NCBI RefSeq assembly: GCF_025567195.1
Contig: NZ_JAOQJF010000015.1
Location: 1-64,000 of the forward strand
Origin: Alitiscatomonas aceti
GTDB taxonomy: Bacteria; Bacillota; Clostridia; Lachnospirales; Lachnospiraceae
Direction: 5' to 3'
Length of the DNA stretch: 64,000 nucleotides
In this document: piece after piece, positions 34,257 to 41,923 of the stretch
How the letters are laid out: every line of letters begins with the position of its first letter
Position numbering within the stretch: position 1 is the first letter of the stretch
Program-made: the position numbers and the translations under genes
The notes under the pieces: model-generated
What the model saw: only the letters and a program-made list of their open reading frames with translations
Told to the model about the DNA's origin: nothing
The model's database searches: none

Positions 34257-34548
34257 GTTCTTTTCCATTTGCACTTGCATATGAAATTTCATTGGCAACT
34301 GATGTGCCGATATATCCATCAATGTCAACAATATAAACGGCATCGCAAATATCTATTTTCTTATAATGCGCTGCCGCAAGACGTTTTTGTACCTCTTCGG
34401 GTATCGGTTCATTCTGCTCATTGTAGACGCATTGAATTACAGCAACCCCCTTTTCAGCCTCCAATTTCCAAGAAATCTGCTTCATTTCCTCTGCAAATTT
34501 CATACTGCCGCAAATTGTTACAATTTTAATTTTGCTCACCTCTCCCAA
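34231..34548 (-). CDS. Nucleoside 2-deoxyribosyltransferase-fold protein
   Basis: Short protein of up to 105 aa. It opens with KIKIVTICGSMKFAEEMKQI and ends with DAVYIVDIDGYIGTSVANEISYASANGKELIF, which is the pattern of the nucleoside-deoxyribosyltransferase-like family of small phage and mobile-element proteins. The start is unclear: a TTG at 34548 and a GTG three codons in are available, and the GGGAGAG site fits neither well. The gene is AT-rich and lies in a region of debris, so it may be a decaying or recently acquired gene. Confidence 0.6.
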   Translation of the reverse strand: MGEVSKIKIVTICGSMKFAEEMKQISWKLEAEKGVAVIQCVYNEQNEPIPEEVQKRLAAAHYKKIDICDAVYIVDIDGYIGTSVANEISYASANGKELIFHSKQS

Positions 34549-34589
34549 TATAAATTTTCTTCGGGTTCCGTGGAATTTTCCTTGAACAG

Positions 34590-34710
34590 ATTATACCATG
34601 TCCTCCGGACATGGTACCCCTCCGGGGGAATTAAGCGCCTGGCTTTCTGCGGTAAACGCAGAAACCAGATGCGTGATGGTATAATGCCTGCTTTGCAGAC
34701 ATTATACCAT
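34590..34710. repeat. Intergenic element with alternative hairpins, includes repeat copy 2
   Basis: The motif ATTATACCAT stands at 34590-34599 and 34701-34710, and its reverse complement at 34676-34685, so the middle copy can pair with either side. Inside are hairpins ACCATGTCC/GGACATGGT (34595-34615) and CTGG-TTCTGCG/CGCAGAAACCAG (34639-34667). The part 34615-34686 aligns with 10598-10670. Confidence 0.6.
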
Positions 34711-34823
34711 GTTTCCTGCTTATTTCCCACTTCATTCGGGGTGCGCCTTATAGATAAGCATTTGCAAAAAACAAACATGTGCATGCCCATGGAAGAGCTG
34801 TACATGCTGGAAATGAACCTCAG

Positions 34824-34997
34824 CCCGGAGGCGTCAGCGACGGAAACTTTGTATCAGCAGAAGGAACTCCTACCATAGACGGAATGGGGCCGACTGGCGG
34901 TATGATGTGCTCCCCAGAGGAGTTTCTTGAGGTCAGTACCATGGTCCCCTGCGGCTCACGCCTGGCCCTTACCATTATGAAGCTGGGTAAGCCGTAA
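34824..34997 (+). pseudogene. 3' remnant of an M20-family peptidase
   Basis: This plus-strand frame encodes PGGVSDGNFVSAEGTPTIDG, then MGPTGGMMCSPEEFLEVSTM and ends KLGKP. The pattern GGxSDGN-x-GTPTIDG is that of the C-terminal catalytic domain of M20 peptidases such as carboxypeptidase G2. The N-terminal domain and a start codon are missing, so this is a remnant. The next gene downstream, intact, is also an M20 enzyme but of a different subgroup. Confidence 0.6.
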
Positions 34998-35035
34998 TTG
35001 CATACGGTTCCGGCCCATTTCCAAAGCCGCCAGAT

Positions 35036-35150
35036 AATTTTTTCATTTTCCGATTTCTTATGGCGCAATTCTGCGCTATAATAGAAGAAGCGAAAATGCA
35101 TGGGAACTGGCCGCGGTCCTGTCAGTTTCCATGCAGCCTAGAAAGGAGAA
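35036..35150 (+). promoter_or_regulatory. Duplicated promoter/leader, copy before the M20 amidohydrolase gene
   Basis: This is the second copy of the leader at 33132-33245. The -10 box TATAAT is at 35077-35082. The palindrome is longer here: GCGCA-ATTC-TGCGC (35063-35076), ending one base before the -10 box. It ends in GAAAGGAG, the ribosome site of the M20 gene. Confidence 0.7.
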
Positions 35151-35156
35151 AATCTT

Positions 35157-36518
35157 ATGGAACGAGCAAAGCAGTTAATGGAAATGGTCGCAAAGTATGA
35201 ATCCCTGATCTACGATACCGCCGACTATATCTGGAAGAACCCGGAGACCGGATACCGGGAGTGGAAGACCTCCGCATATATGGAGGAGCATTTCGAGGCC
35301 CTGGGCTACACCCTCACCAAAGCCGGAAACATCCCCGGCTTCTACGCCGATCTGGACACCGGAAGACCCGGACCGAAGATCGCCATCTTAGGAGAGCTGG
35401 ATTCCCTGATCGTTGGAAATCACCCGGACGCGGATCCCGAGACTCACGCGGTCCATGCCTGCGGCCATAACGCCCAGTGTGCCATCCTTCTGGGAGTTGC
35501 CGCTGCCATGAAGGAGCCGGGCGCGCTGGATGGTCTCTGCGGCTCCATCCGTTTCATGGCTGTACCGGCCGAGGAGCTGATCGAGCTGGGCTTCCGGGAG
35601 GAATTACGGAAGCAGGGCGTGATCCGGTATTTCGGCGGAAAGGTGGAATTTATTTCCAGAGGCTACTTTGACGGCGTTGACATGGCCATGATGATCCATT
35701 CCGGAAAGCTTCCCGAGGGAAAGACCCTGTCCGTCAGCCAGGGCTGCAACGGCTGTATCACCAAGAATATCACCTTCAAGGGCGTGGCCTCCCATGCCGG
35801 CGGTTCTCCGGAAGCCGGAAAGAATGCGCTCTATGCGGCCACCTGCGGACTGAATGCCGTCAACGCCATCCGCGAGACCTTCGTGGACAGCGAGCACATC
35901 CGCTTCCATCCCATCATCACCGAGGGCGGAGCAGCCGTCAACGCCATCCCGGAGACAGCCAAGGTGGAATCCTATGTACGCGGCGCTTCCTTTGACAGCA
36001 TCCGTGATTATAATAAAAAGGTAAACCTGGCTCTGGCCGGAGCGGCCGCCTCTCTGGGCTGCAATGTGGAGCTGGACGACCATCCGGGCTACTTCCCCTT
36101 AAATAACGACGCCAACATGACGGAGATCCTGACAGAGGCTATGGAAGCGGTAACCGGGCCCGGTACTGTGACCCGCGGCTCCTGGGGGACCGGCTGCACC
36201 GATATGGGCGATGTTTCCGCCATCATGCCGGCTATCCATCCCCATGCCAGCGGCTCCATCGGCACCGGACACGGCAAGGACTACTATGTGGCTGACAAGA
36301 AAGCCGGCTGCCTGTATCCGGCCCAGTGCCTGACCGTAGCTGCCTCCATGTTCCTGGAAAACGACGCCGCCAGGGCAAAGAAGGTCCTCGCCGAGGCGAA
36401 GCCTTACTTTAAGTCCAAAGATGAGTATCTGGCTGCCATTGACAATCTGACCATGGATAAAGACGCTGTCATCTACAACGCGGACGGCACCGTTACCCTG
36501 GATTTCTGTCAGAGATAA
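35157..36518 (+). CDS. M20-family amidohydrolase (AbgB/IAA-amino-acid hydrolase type)
   Basis: Metal-dependent amidohydrolase of 453 aa. Metal-binding segments are ILGELDSL, HACGHNAQCA and the glutamate pair in VPAEEL; a histidine in FKGVASHAGGSPE begins the dimerisation domain and GSIGTGHGKDYY lies near the C terminus. The layout resembles p-aminobenzoyl-glutamate hydrolase subunits and N-acyl amino-acid hydrolases. GAAAGGAG precedes the ATG. The leader is shared with the nitroreductase gene. Which amide it cleaves is unknown. Confidence 0.9.
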   Translation: MERAKQLMEMVAKYESLIYDTADYIWKNPETGYREWKTSAYMEEHFEALGYTLTKAGNIPGFYADLDTGRPGPKIAILGELDSLIVGNHPDADPETHAVHACGHNAQCAILLGVAAAMKEPGALDGLCGSIRFMAVPAEELIELGFREELRKQGVIRYFGGKVEFISRGYFDGVDMAMMIHSGKLPEGKTLSVSQGCNGCITKNITFKGVASHAGGSPEAGKNALYAATCGLNAVNAIRETFVDSEHIRFHPIITEGGAAVNAIPETAKVESYVRGASFDSIRDYNKKVNLALAGAAASLGCNVELDDHPGYFPLNNDANMTEILTEAMEAVTGPGTVTRGSWGTGCTDMGDVSAIMPAIHPHASGSIGTGHGKDYYVADKKAGCLYPAQCLTVAASMFLENDAARAKKVLAEAKPYFKSKDEYLAAIDNLTMDKDAVIYNADGTVTLDFCQR

Positions 36519-36626
36519 CGCCGAAAAGCCAATCCATTCAAGCAGGGGGCAGGTGCAGCCCATATGAGCTGCATCCGCCCCCTGTTCTTTTCCCTTCCGG
36601 TATCTTCAGACAGATACCGCCTGTCT

Positions 36627-37643
36627 TTATATAAACAGATATTGGAACAGATTAAAGCTATAACCCACAAAAATGATCCCCACGGTACAGACCGCCGCAA
36701 ATGTTCCCAGGAGCCGCGGCTTCACCGCCTTTCCCAGCATGACCATGGACGGAAAGCTCAGGGTGGTGACCGCCATCATGAAGCTTAAGATGGTCCCCAG
36801 CTGGGCGCCCTTGGCCAAAAGCGCTTCCGCCACTGGGATGGTCCCGAAAATATCCGCGTACATGGGGACGCCCACCAGAACGGCCAGCACTACGCCAAAG
36901 GGATTTCCGCTTCCCAGGGCAGCCTCGATCCATTCCCCAGGGATCCAGTTGTGGATCACGGCTCCGATACCCACGCCTGCAAGGATATACGGGAATACCT
37001 TTTTGAAGGTGGACTCCACCTGGTCCCTGGCATAGGCCAGCCGGTCCCGGACCGTAAGCGCCGGACCTTCAAGATCCACCCGGCCTGCCATCCGGATAAA
37101 CTCCTCCACCTCAGCCTCCATGTGCAACTTTTCGATCACCGTCCCCCCAAGGACCGCCACAAAAAGTCCCAAAAGAACGTATACAGCCGCGATCTTCACA
37201 CCGAAAATACTCGTCAGGAGCACCAGGCTCCCCAGATCCACCATGGGGGAGGAGATCAGAAAGGAAAAGGTCACGCCCAGAGGGAGGCCCGCCCCCGTAA
37301 ATCCCATGAACAGGGGGATGGAGGAGCAGGAACAGAACGGAGTCACCGTTCCCAGAAGGGCCGCCGCGATCCTGGCTCCCAGCCCATGGAACCGGCTCAG
37401 GATCCTTTTGCTGCGCTCCGGCAGAAAATAGCTCTGGATATAAGAGATCACAAAGATCAGCGTGCATAATAAGATCGTGATCTTAATGATATCATAGATA
37501 AAAAAATGTACGCTGCCGCCAAGTCTGGAGGAAATATCGGTTCCCATGGCCGTAAGGCCCGATCCCACCGCATCCTTCAGCCATTTCATGCCGAGGATCT
37601 GGTCCTGGATCAGGCTCCACAGCCCCTTTCCTGCCTCCATCAT
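36627..37643 (-). CDS. YraQ/DUF318-family permease
   Basis: Integral membrane protein of 338 aa with eight or more hydrophobic segments. The first half carries GTVTPFCSCSSIPLFMGFTGAGLPLGVTFSF, the DUF318 signature with CSCSS; the second half repeats the fold at ILAGVGIGAVIHNWIPG and PMYADIFGTIPVAEALL. Family members are encoded near arsenic and thiol genes and are thought to move metalloids or metals. The start overlaps the thioredoxin-like gene by four bases. Together with the ArsR-CobW fusion this suggests metal-regulated transport. Confidence 0.88.
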   Translation of the reverse strand: MMEAGKGLWSLIQDQILGMKWLKDAVGSGLTAMGTDISSRLGGSVHFFIYDIIKITILLCTLIFVISYIQSYFLPERSKRILSRFHGLGARIAAALLGTVTPFCSCSSIPLFMGFTGAGLPLGVTFSFLISSPMVDLGSLVLLTSIFGVKIAAVYVLLGLFVAVLGGTVIEKLHMEAEVEEFIRMAGRVDLEGPALTVRDRLAYARDQVESTFKKVFPYILAGVGIGAVIHNWIPGEWIEAALGSGNPFGVVLAVLVGVPMYADIFGTIPVAEALLAKGAQLGTILSFMMAVTTLSFPSMVMLGKAVKPRLLGTFAAVCTVGIIFVGYSFNLFQYLFI

Positions 37644-37873
37644 TTCTTCAGCAGACGGACGATCTCCGATGTCTTCGCCGTCCGTCCCGCGATCACCAGC
37701 TTACCGTCGATCATCAGCGACGGTGCCGCCATGACGCCCAGCTTCACGATCTCCATCAGGTCTCCGACCTTTTCCACCACTGCATCGCTGCCAGTCTCCC
37801 TTACGGCCTCCATCACATTTTCATACAGCTTATCGCAGTTTTCACATCCCATACCGATCACCTTTATGACCAT
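37640..37873 (-). CDS. Thioredoxin-like small disulfide protein (CxxC)
   Basis: Cytoplasmic protein of 77 aa with the thioredoxin fold. The redox motif is GMGCENCDKLYENV at residue 7-20, and MAAPSLMIDGKLVIAGR is the cis-proline strand. It matches the redox-active disulfide protein 2/MTH895-type family, whose genes often lie beside DUF318 permeases. It is encoded between the fusion gene and the permease gene, with a 4-base overlap to the permease. It may deliver electrons or a thiol-bound ion to the permease; this is inference. Confidence 0.9.
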   Translation of the reverse strand: MVIKVIGMGCENCDKLYENVMEAVRETGSDAVVEKVGDLMEIVKLGVMAAPSLMIDGKLVIAGRTAKTSEIVRLLKK

Positions 37874-37884
37874 GTTATCCTCCT

Positions 37885-39156
37885 TTAATTCTTAAGCTTC
37901 ATCTCGCTGCCCACATGCTCCTCCCAGGCGGAGAAGATCTTTTTTATGACCATGGGACCGATCTTTGAAATAAACACCAGCTGGGACCGTTCAAAGGCCC
38001 CGCACTCCTTATAGTCGATCAGGGAGCCTACCACGTCCACCTGGGTCCAGCCCGTCTCTTTAAGATCACAGAAGCCCTTGATCCGGTGTACATCCGGAGC
38101 CACCGCCGCTAAAAATTTGTGGAGCTTTTCCTTTTCCACCTGGCCCTCGTATTCCATGAACAGGGACTTGGGCTTTGTTTCCACTGAGTTGGTGGTCTCC
38201 TCGCTTTCGGCCCACTGGAAGATCCTCAGATCCTTCTGTAAAAAGGAATGATCCATTTCCCCATTGACACTTTCAAGAATCTCACACACCGGGTTGATCT
38301 CCCGGATCTTTTCTGCCACCTGCTCCATCAGCCCCGCATCTGCCAGGTCTGTTTTTGTAATGACCGCCAGATTGCAGTGCTTCAGCTGGCGGAAGGCCGT
38401 CTCCTCATCCTTGACCTGCTCCAGGAAGTTCACCGCATCCACAAAGCAGATCACGCCCTTAAAATCGTATTCCTTTTCCGAAGCGATCCGAGCCGCGTCC
38501 AGGATCTCCTGGACATTGGAGGGATCTCCCCAGCCGGAGCTTTCCACAAAAAGATAGTCAAAATCCCGCTGGGCCATTTCCGCCAGGGCCTTGACAAAAT
38601 TTAACTTCTGGCAGGTGCAGAAAATAGAGCCCCGGTTGATCTCCACCATCTGGATATCGTCATTCCGCAGGATCGTTCCATCGATCCCCAGCTTCCCGAA
38701 TTCATTCTGGATGACCCCGATCCGGCTGCCCTTCAGTCTCTCCAGAAGCTTTAATAACGCCGTGGTCTTTCCAGAGCCCAGAAAGCCGGTCAGAACGTAC
38801 AGCTTCGTATTCACAGTTTCCATTTTTTCCATGTCCTCCTTTTTTCCCTCTTTCTTCCCGCAGCCGCAGACCCCTGTCCCCGTCTCCGGGACCATCAGCC
38901 CCTCCGCCGCCCGGCAGATCTCTCCCACTCTGGCCTTATTCAGAGAATAATGGGTCCATTTTCCCTCCCGCCGCGGGATCACAAGCCCCGTGTCGGTCAA
39001 AAGCTTCATATCGTGGGACAGAGTCGGCTGCGTAATATGAAATTCCTCCAGGATCTTACAGGCGCAGAGCTCGCCTCCTGCCAGCATGTGGACGATCTTC
39101 AGCCGCTTGGGATCTGAAAGAGCTTTAAACAGCCTGGCATACTCTGTATAGTCCAA
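37885..39156 (-). CDS. ArsR-family repressor fused to a CobW/G3E GTPase
   Basis: Fusion protein of 423 aa. Residues 1-90 are an ArsR/SmtB winged helix (FKALSDPKRLKIVHMLAGGE, then LCACKILEEFHITQPTLSHDM) with the ELCxC metalloid-binding pattern. A linker with CGCGKKEGKKED follows. Residues about 115-420 are a COG0523 GTPase: Walker A GFLGSGKTT, GSIFCTCQ at the CxCC position, the FVESSGWGDP switch segment, and TKTD for guanine. The C-terminal CobW domain includes HRIKGFC. The start is a TTG ten bases after AAAAGGGG. Such repressors and metallochaperone GTPases are normally separate proteins. The frame is continuous with no sign of sequencing error. Confidence 0.9.
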   Translation of the reverse strand: MDYTEYARLFKALSDPKRLKIVHMLAGGELCACKILEEFHITQPTLSHDMKLLTDTGLVIPRREGKWTHYSLNKARVGEICRAAEGLMVPETGTGVCGCGKKEGKKEDMEKMETVNTKLYVLTGFLGSGKTTALLKLLERLKGSRIGVIQNEFGKLGIDGTILRNDDIQMVEINRGSIFCTCQKLNFVKALAEMAQRDFDYLFVESSGWGDPSNVQEILDAARIASEKEYDFKGVICFVDAVNFLEQVKDEETAFRQLKHCNLAVITKTDLADAGLMEQVAEKIREINPVCEILESVNGEMDHSFLQKDLRIFQWAESEETTNSVETKPKSLFMEYEGQVEKEKLHKFLAAVAPDVHRIKGFCDLKETGWTQVDVVGSLIDYKECGAFERSQLVFISKIGPMVIKKIFSAWEEHVGSEMKLKN

Positions 39157-39200
39157 ATTTACATATCCCCTTTTACAGATAGATTTTTTTCTATGTTTGC

Positions 39201-39229
39201 ATTATAATTCTCATATAGAATTTTGTCAA
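39201..39229 (-). promoter_or_regulatory. Promoter and palindromic operator of the ArsR-CobW operon
   Basis: On the minus strand TTGACA (39224-39229) and TATAAT (39201-39206) are 17 bases apart, a full-consensus promoter. The spacer contains the palindrome ATTCT-ATATG-AGAAT (39207-39221), as expected for an operator at which a repressor blocks RNA polymerase. Autoregulation by the ArsR domain is the likely reading. Confidence 0.75.
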
Positions 39230-39240
39230 TATATTTTTTC

Positions 39241-39300
39241 CAAAAAGGGCTGCTGCAAAGAGAAAGCCGTCCCGCTTTCCTTTTACAGCAGCCCCTCTTT
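39241..39300 (-). terminator. Terminator of the flavin reductase gene
   Basis: Arms GGGCTGCTG and CAGCAGCCC enclose a second stem (AAAGGAAAG with CTTTCTCTTT); a T run follows on the minus strand. Confidence 0.75.
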
Positions 39301-39314
39301 TCACCAGCCTTCTC

Positions 39315-40049
39315 TTACTTTCTTATACCGGGAGGGCCGGACTGGGGACGGCCAACGGCCTTTCCCTGCCGGGTCCCGGGCCTCTGTCTCCCAGCGCCCC
39401 TTCCGGCTTTAATCCCATCCTTCCGCCTTCCGGAACTATTTCCTGCTTCCGGCGCAGCCTTCCCCTTCCCGGATCCGCGCTTTTCAGCCGTCTTCTTCAC
39501 ACTGTATCCAAAGGTTCCCAGGCATTCCCCCAGGCCGTAATACCGCCCGTGGGAGTAGGCCATGGGTCTGGCCGCTGACAGGTGGAAGGTGTCCTTTTCA
39601 TCCATATATTTTTCGTCCACGTCCACCGCCACCACCTGGGCCAGAAACATATGATGGCTTCCCAGCTCATCCACCCGCACCACCCGGCACTCCAGGTTCA
39701 CCGGACATTCCCGGATCAGCGGGACTGAGACCTTACTGGCTTTTTCCTTCGTGAGCCCCATATCTGCCCATTTATCCGTATCCCGGCCCGACCGGACGCC
39801 GCAGTAGTCCGTAGCCCGGGCCAGCTCCTCTGTGGTCAGGTTTACCACAAACTCCCCGGTCTCCCGGATCATATGGTAGGAATACCGCTCCGGCCGGATG
39901 CTGATGGTCAGCATCGGCGGATTGGTGCACACCGTTCCCGCCCAGGCCACGGTGATGATATTGGCGTTTCCCTCTTTATCGGCCACAGAGACCATGACCG
40001 CGGGAACGGGGTACAGCATGTTCCCCGGCTTAAACTGTCTTTTTCCCAT
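39315..40049 (-). CDS. Flavin reductase-like FMN-binding protein with basic tail
   Basis: Protein of 244 aa with the FMN-binding split barrel. Typical segments are KPGNMLYPVPAVMVSVADKEG, NIITVAWAGTVCTNPPMLTISIRPERYS and EFVVNLTTEELARATDYCG. The fold is complete by about residue 190. The last 54 residues form a Lys/Arg/Gly-rich tail (GRRKDGIKAGRGAGRQRPG) that is not part of the family and may bind nucleic acid or reflect a lost stop codon. AGGAGG-like GGAGG precedes the ATG. Role: redox enzyme or reductase partner, substrate unknown. Confidence 0.87.
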   Translation of the reverse strand: MGKRQFKPGNMLYPVPAVMVSVADKEGNANIITVAWAGTVCTNPPMLTISIRPERYSYHMIRETGEFVVNLTTEELARATDYCGVRSGRDTDKWADMGLTKEKASKVSVPLIRECPVNLECRVVRVDELGSHHMFLAQVVAVDVDEKYMDEKDTFHLSAARPMAYSHGRYYGLGECLGTFGYSVKKTAEKRGSGKGKAAPEAGNSSGRRKDGIKAGRGAGRQRPGTRQGKAVGRPQSGPPGIRK

Positions 40050-40072
40050 AAAATTCCTCCAGCTCCCGCCGC

Positions 40073-41758
40073 TTACTGCTGCAGCGCCATCATGATCTGG
40101 GGGGCCAGCTGCTTCTTTCTGGAAACCACGCCCGGAAGGCTGACGATGCCGTCCATCTCTTCCATCTCCTCGTCTCCGGAGCCATCCTCATCTGCCATAT
40201 GGAAGGCCGTGGAAACAAGCTGCTCGGCCCCCTGGCCCACGCAGATCAGGTCCGTGGACTCTGTCAGGATATTAGTCAGCATGAAGAACATCATATCCGC
40301 GTCATGCTGCTCTCTGGCCTTCTCCGTATAAGCCAGCATCCGGGGCTTCAGATTCTCCAGCTCCTCTGAATCCAGAGAGGTGATCTGGCCGATCCCGAAC
40401 ACAGAATTTCCCACCGTGAACCGCTTGAAATCCTGGTAGAAAATGTCCTCGTCCGATTTTCCCTTCAGATTGCTGCCAGCTGCAAACATCTTTTTTGCAT
40501 ACTCCTCGGCATGGATCCCCGCGATCTCCGCCAGAGCCAGGGCCGCCTCCTTATCCACCGCTGTGCAGGTGGGGGAACGGAACAGCAGCGTGTCTGAAAT
40601 AATGGCGCTGCATAAAAGTCCCGCTGTGGTCTTATCGATCTTCACGTTATTTTCCTGGTACATCTGGTAAATGATGGTAGCCGTACAGCCCAGAGGCTGG
40701 TTTCTGAAAAATACCGGAGACATGGTCTGCACCGTTCCAAGACGGTGATGGTCGATGATCTCCCGGATATCCGCCGTCTCAATGCCCTCGACGGCCTGGG
40801 TCCGCTCGTTGTGATCCACCAGGATGATATGTTTTCCCTTAGCTCCCAGCAGGTTCCGGCGGGAGATCATGCCCAGATATTTTCCGTCGGAATCCAGGAT
40901 CGGGAAATCACGGTGGCGCTTGTTGGCCATGATGTCCCGGATATCGTCAATGGGGTCCTCATCGGAGAAGCCGATGATATTTTCCATGGTCATAAAATAG
41001 CTGATGGGCATGGACTGGTTGATCAGTCTCGCGGTGGTATATGTATCATAGGGCGTGGTGATCACCGTGCAGCCCCGTTCTTGGGCCAGCTTCCGGATGG
41101 TCAGGGAAACGCCAGCGCCCTCGCAGACAATAATGCAGCCCGCCTCCATCTCAATGGCGCAGAGCTGGGATTCGTACCGGTTTCCCAGGATCACCAGGTC
41201 ATGCTTTTCAATATAATTCTCCATCAGATCCGGATTTGCGGCGGCGATCAGGACCTTTCCCTTATCAAAATATGCCTCCGCGTCTCCCACCACAATGCTG
41301 CCCTCCAGGGTATCCAGGATGTTGGAATACTTGGTATTGGCCTTGGAAATGATACTGCTGTCATACAGGTTCATATAGGATTTGGTAATATCTCCGATGG
41401 TGATGACGCCCTCTAAAACGCCCTCCTCTGTGACACAGGGGATCGTCACCACATTGTTTTCCTGCATGAGGCTCCATGCGGTCTTCAGGGAGATGCCCCG
41501 GTCCACGCCTTTGGTCTTGCGGATCTCAATATCCTTTACCTGGGTCTTCACGCTTTCCACCAGACGGGGCGCTTCCACATGGAAAAAATCCAGTACAAAC
41601 TGCGTCTCCGGATTCACATTTCCAGCGCGGCACGGTTCATATTCCTTTCCCGTCAGCGTCCGCTTCAAGGCGGCATAGCAGATGGCAGAACAGATGGAAT
41701 CCGTATCCGGGTTCCGGTGTCCAATGACCAGCGTCTTCTGCTTTTCTGTATTTATCAT
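40073..41758 (-). CDS. Manganese-dependent inorganic pyrophosphatase with CBS-DRTGG insert
   Basis: Family II pyrophosphatase of 561 aa. The N-terminal DHH domain carries GHRNPDTDS, interrupted by a pair of CBS domains (about 70-120 and 255-305) with a DRTGG domain between them, then continues with IILVDHNE and IREIIDHHRLG. The C-terminal DHHA2 domain contains RSPTCTAVDKEAA. In relatives adenine nucleotides bind the CBS domains and tune activity: AMP and ADP inhibit while diadenosine polyphosphates activate. The protein pulls biosynthetic reactions forward by removing PPi. Confidence 0.93.
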   Translation of the reverse strand: MINTEKQKTLVIGHRNPDTDSICSAICYAALKRTLTGKEYEPCRAGNVNPETQFVLDFFHVEAPRLVESVKTQVKDIEIRKTKGVDRGISLKTAWSLMQENNVVTIPCVTEEGVLEGVITIGDITKSYMNLYDSSIISKANTKYSNILDTLEGSIVVGDAEAYFDKGKVLIAAANPDLMENYIEKHDLVILGNRYESQLCAIEMEAGCIIVCEGAGVSLTIRKLAQERGCTVITTPYDTYTTARLINQSMPISYFMTMENIIGFSDEDPIDDIRDIMANKRHRDFPILDSDGKYLGMISRRNLLGAKGKHIILVDHNERTQAVEGIETADIREIIDHHRLGTVQTMSPVFFRNQPLGCTATIIYQMYQENNVKIDKTTAGLLCSAIISDTLLFRSPTCTAVDKEAALALAEIAGIHAEEYAKKMFAAGSNLKGKSDEDIFYQDFKRFTVGNSVFGIGQITSLDSEELENLKPRMLAYTEKAREQHDADMMFFMLTNILTESTDLICVGQGAEQLVSTAFHMADEDGSGDEEMEEMDGIVSLPGVVSRKKQLAPQIMMALQQ

Positions 41759-41923
41759 AAATGGTCTTCGTCCTTTCCGATGATTTCATGGTCACATTCC
41801 AGTTCTTTCTTAAGTATAGCACACAGGGTAAAAACCGTACACCCGGGAATTTGTACAAAAAGCAAAGCAAAACGGGGGCATAATCAGACATGCCCCCGGA
41901 TATTTATCTGTTTTTTTGAACTG

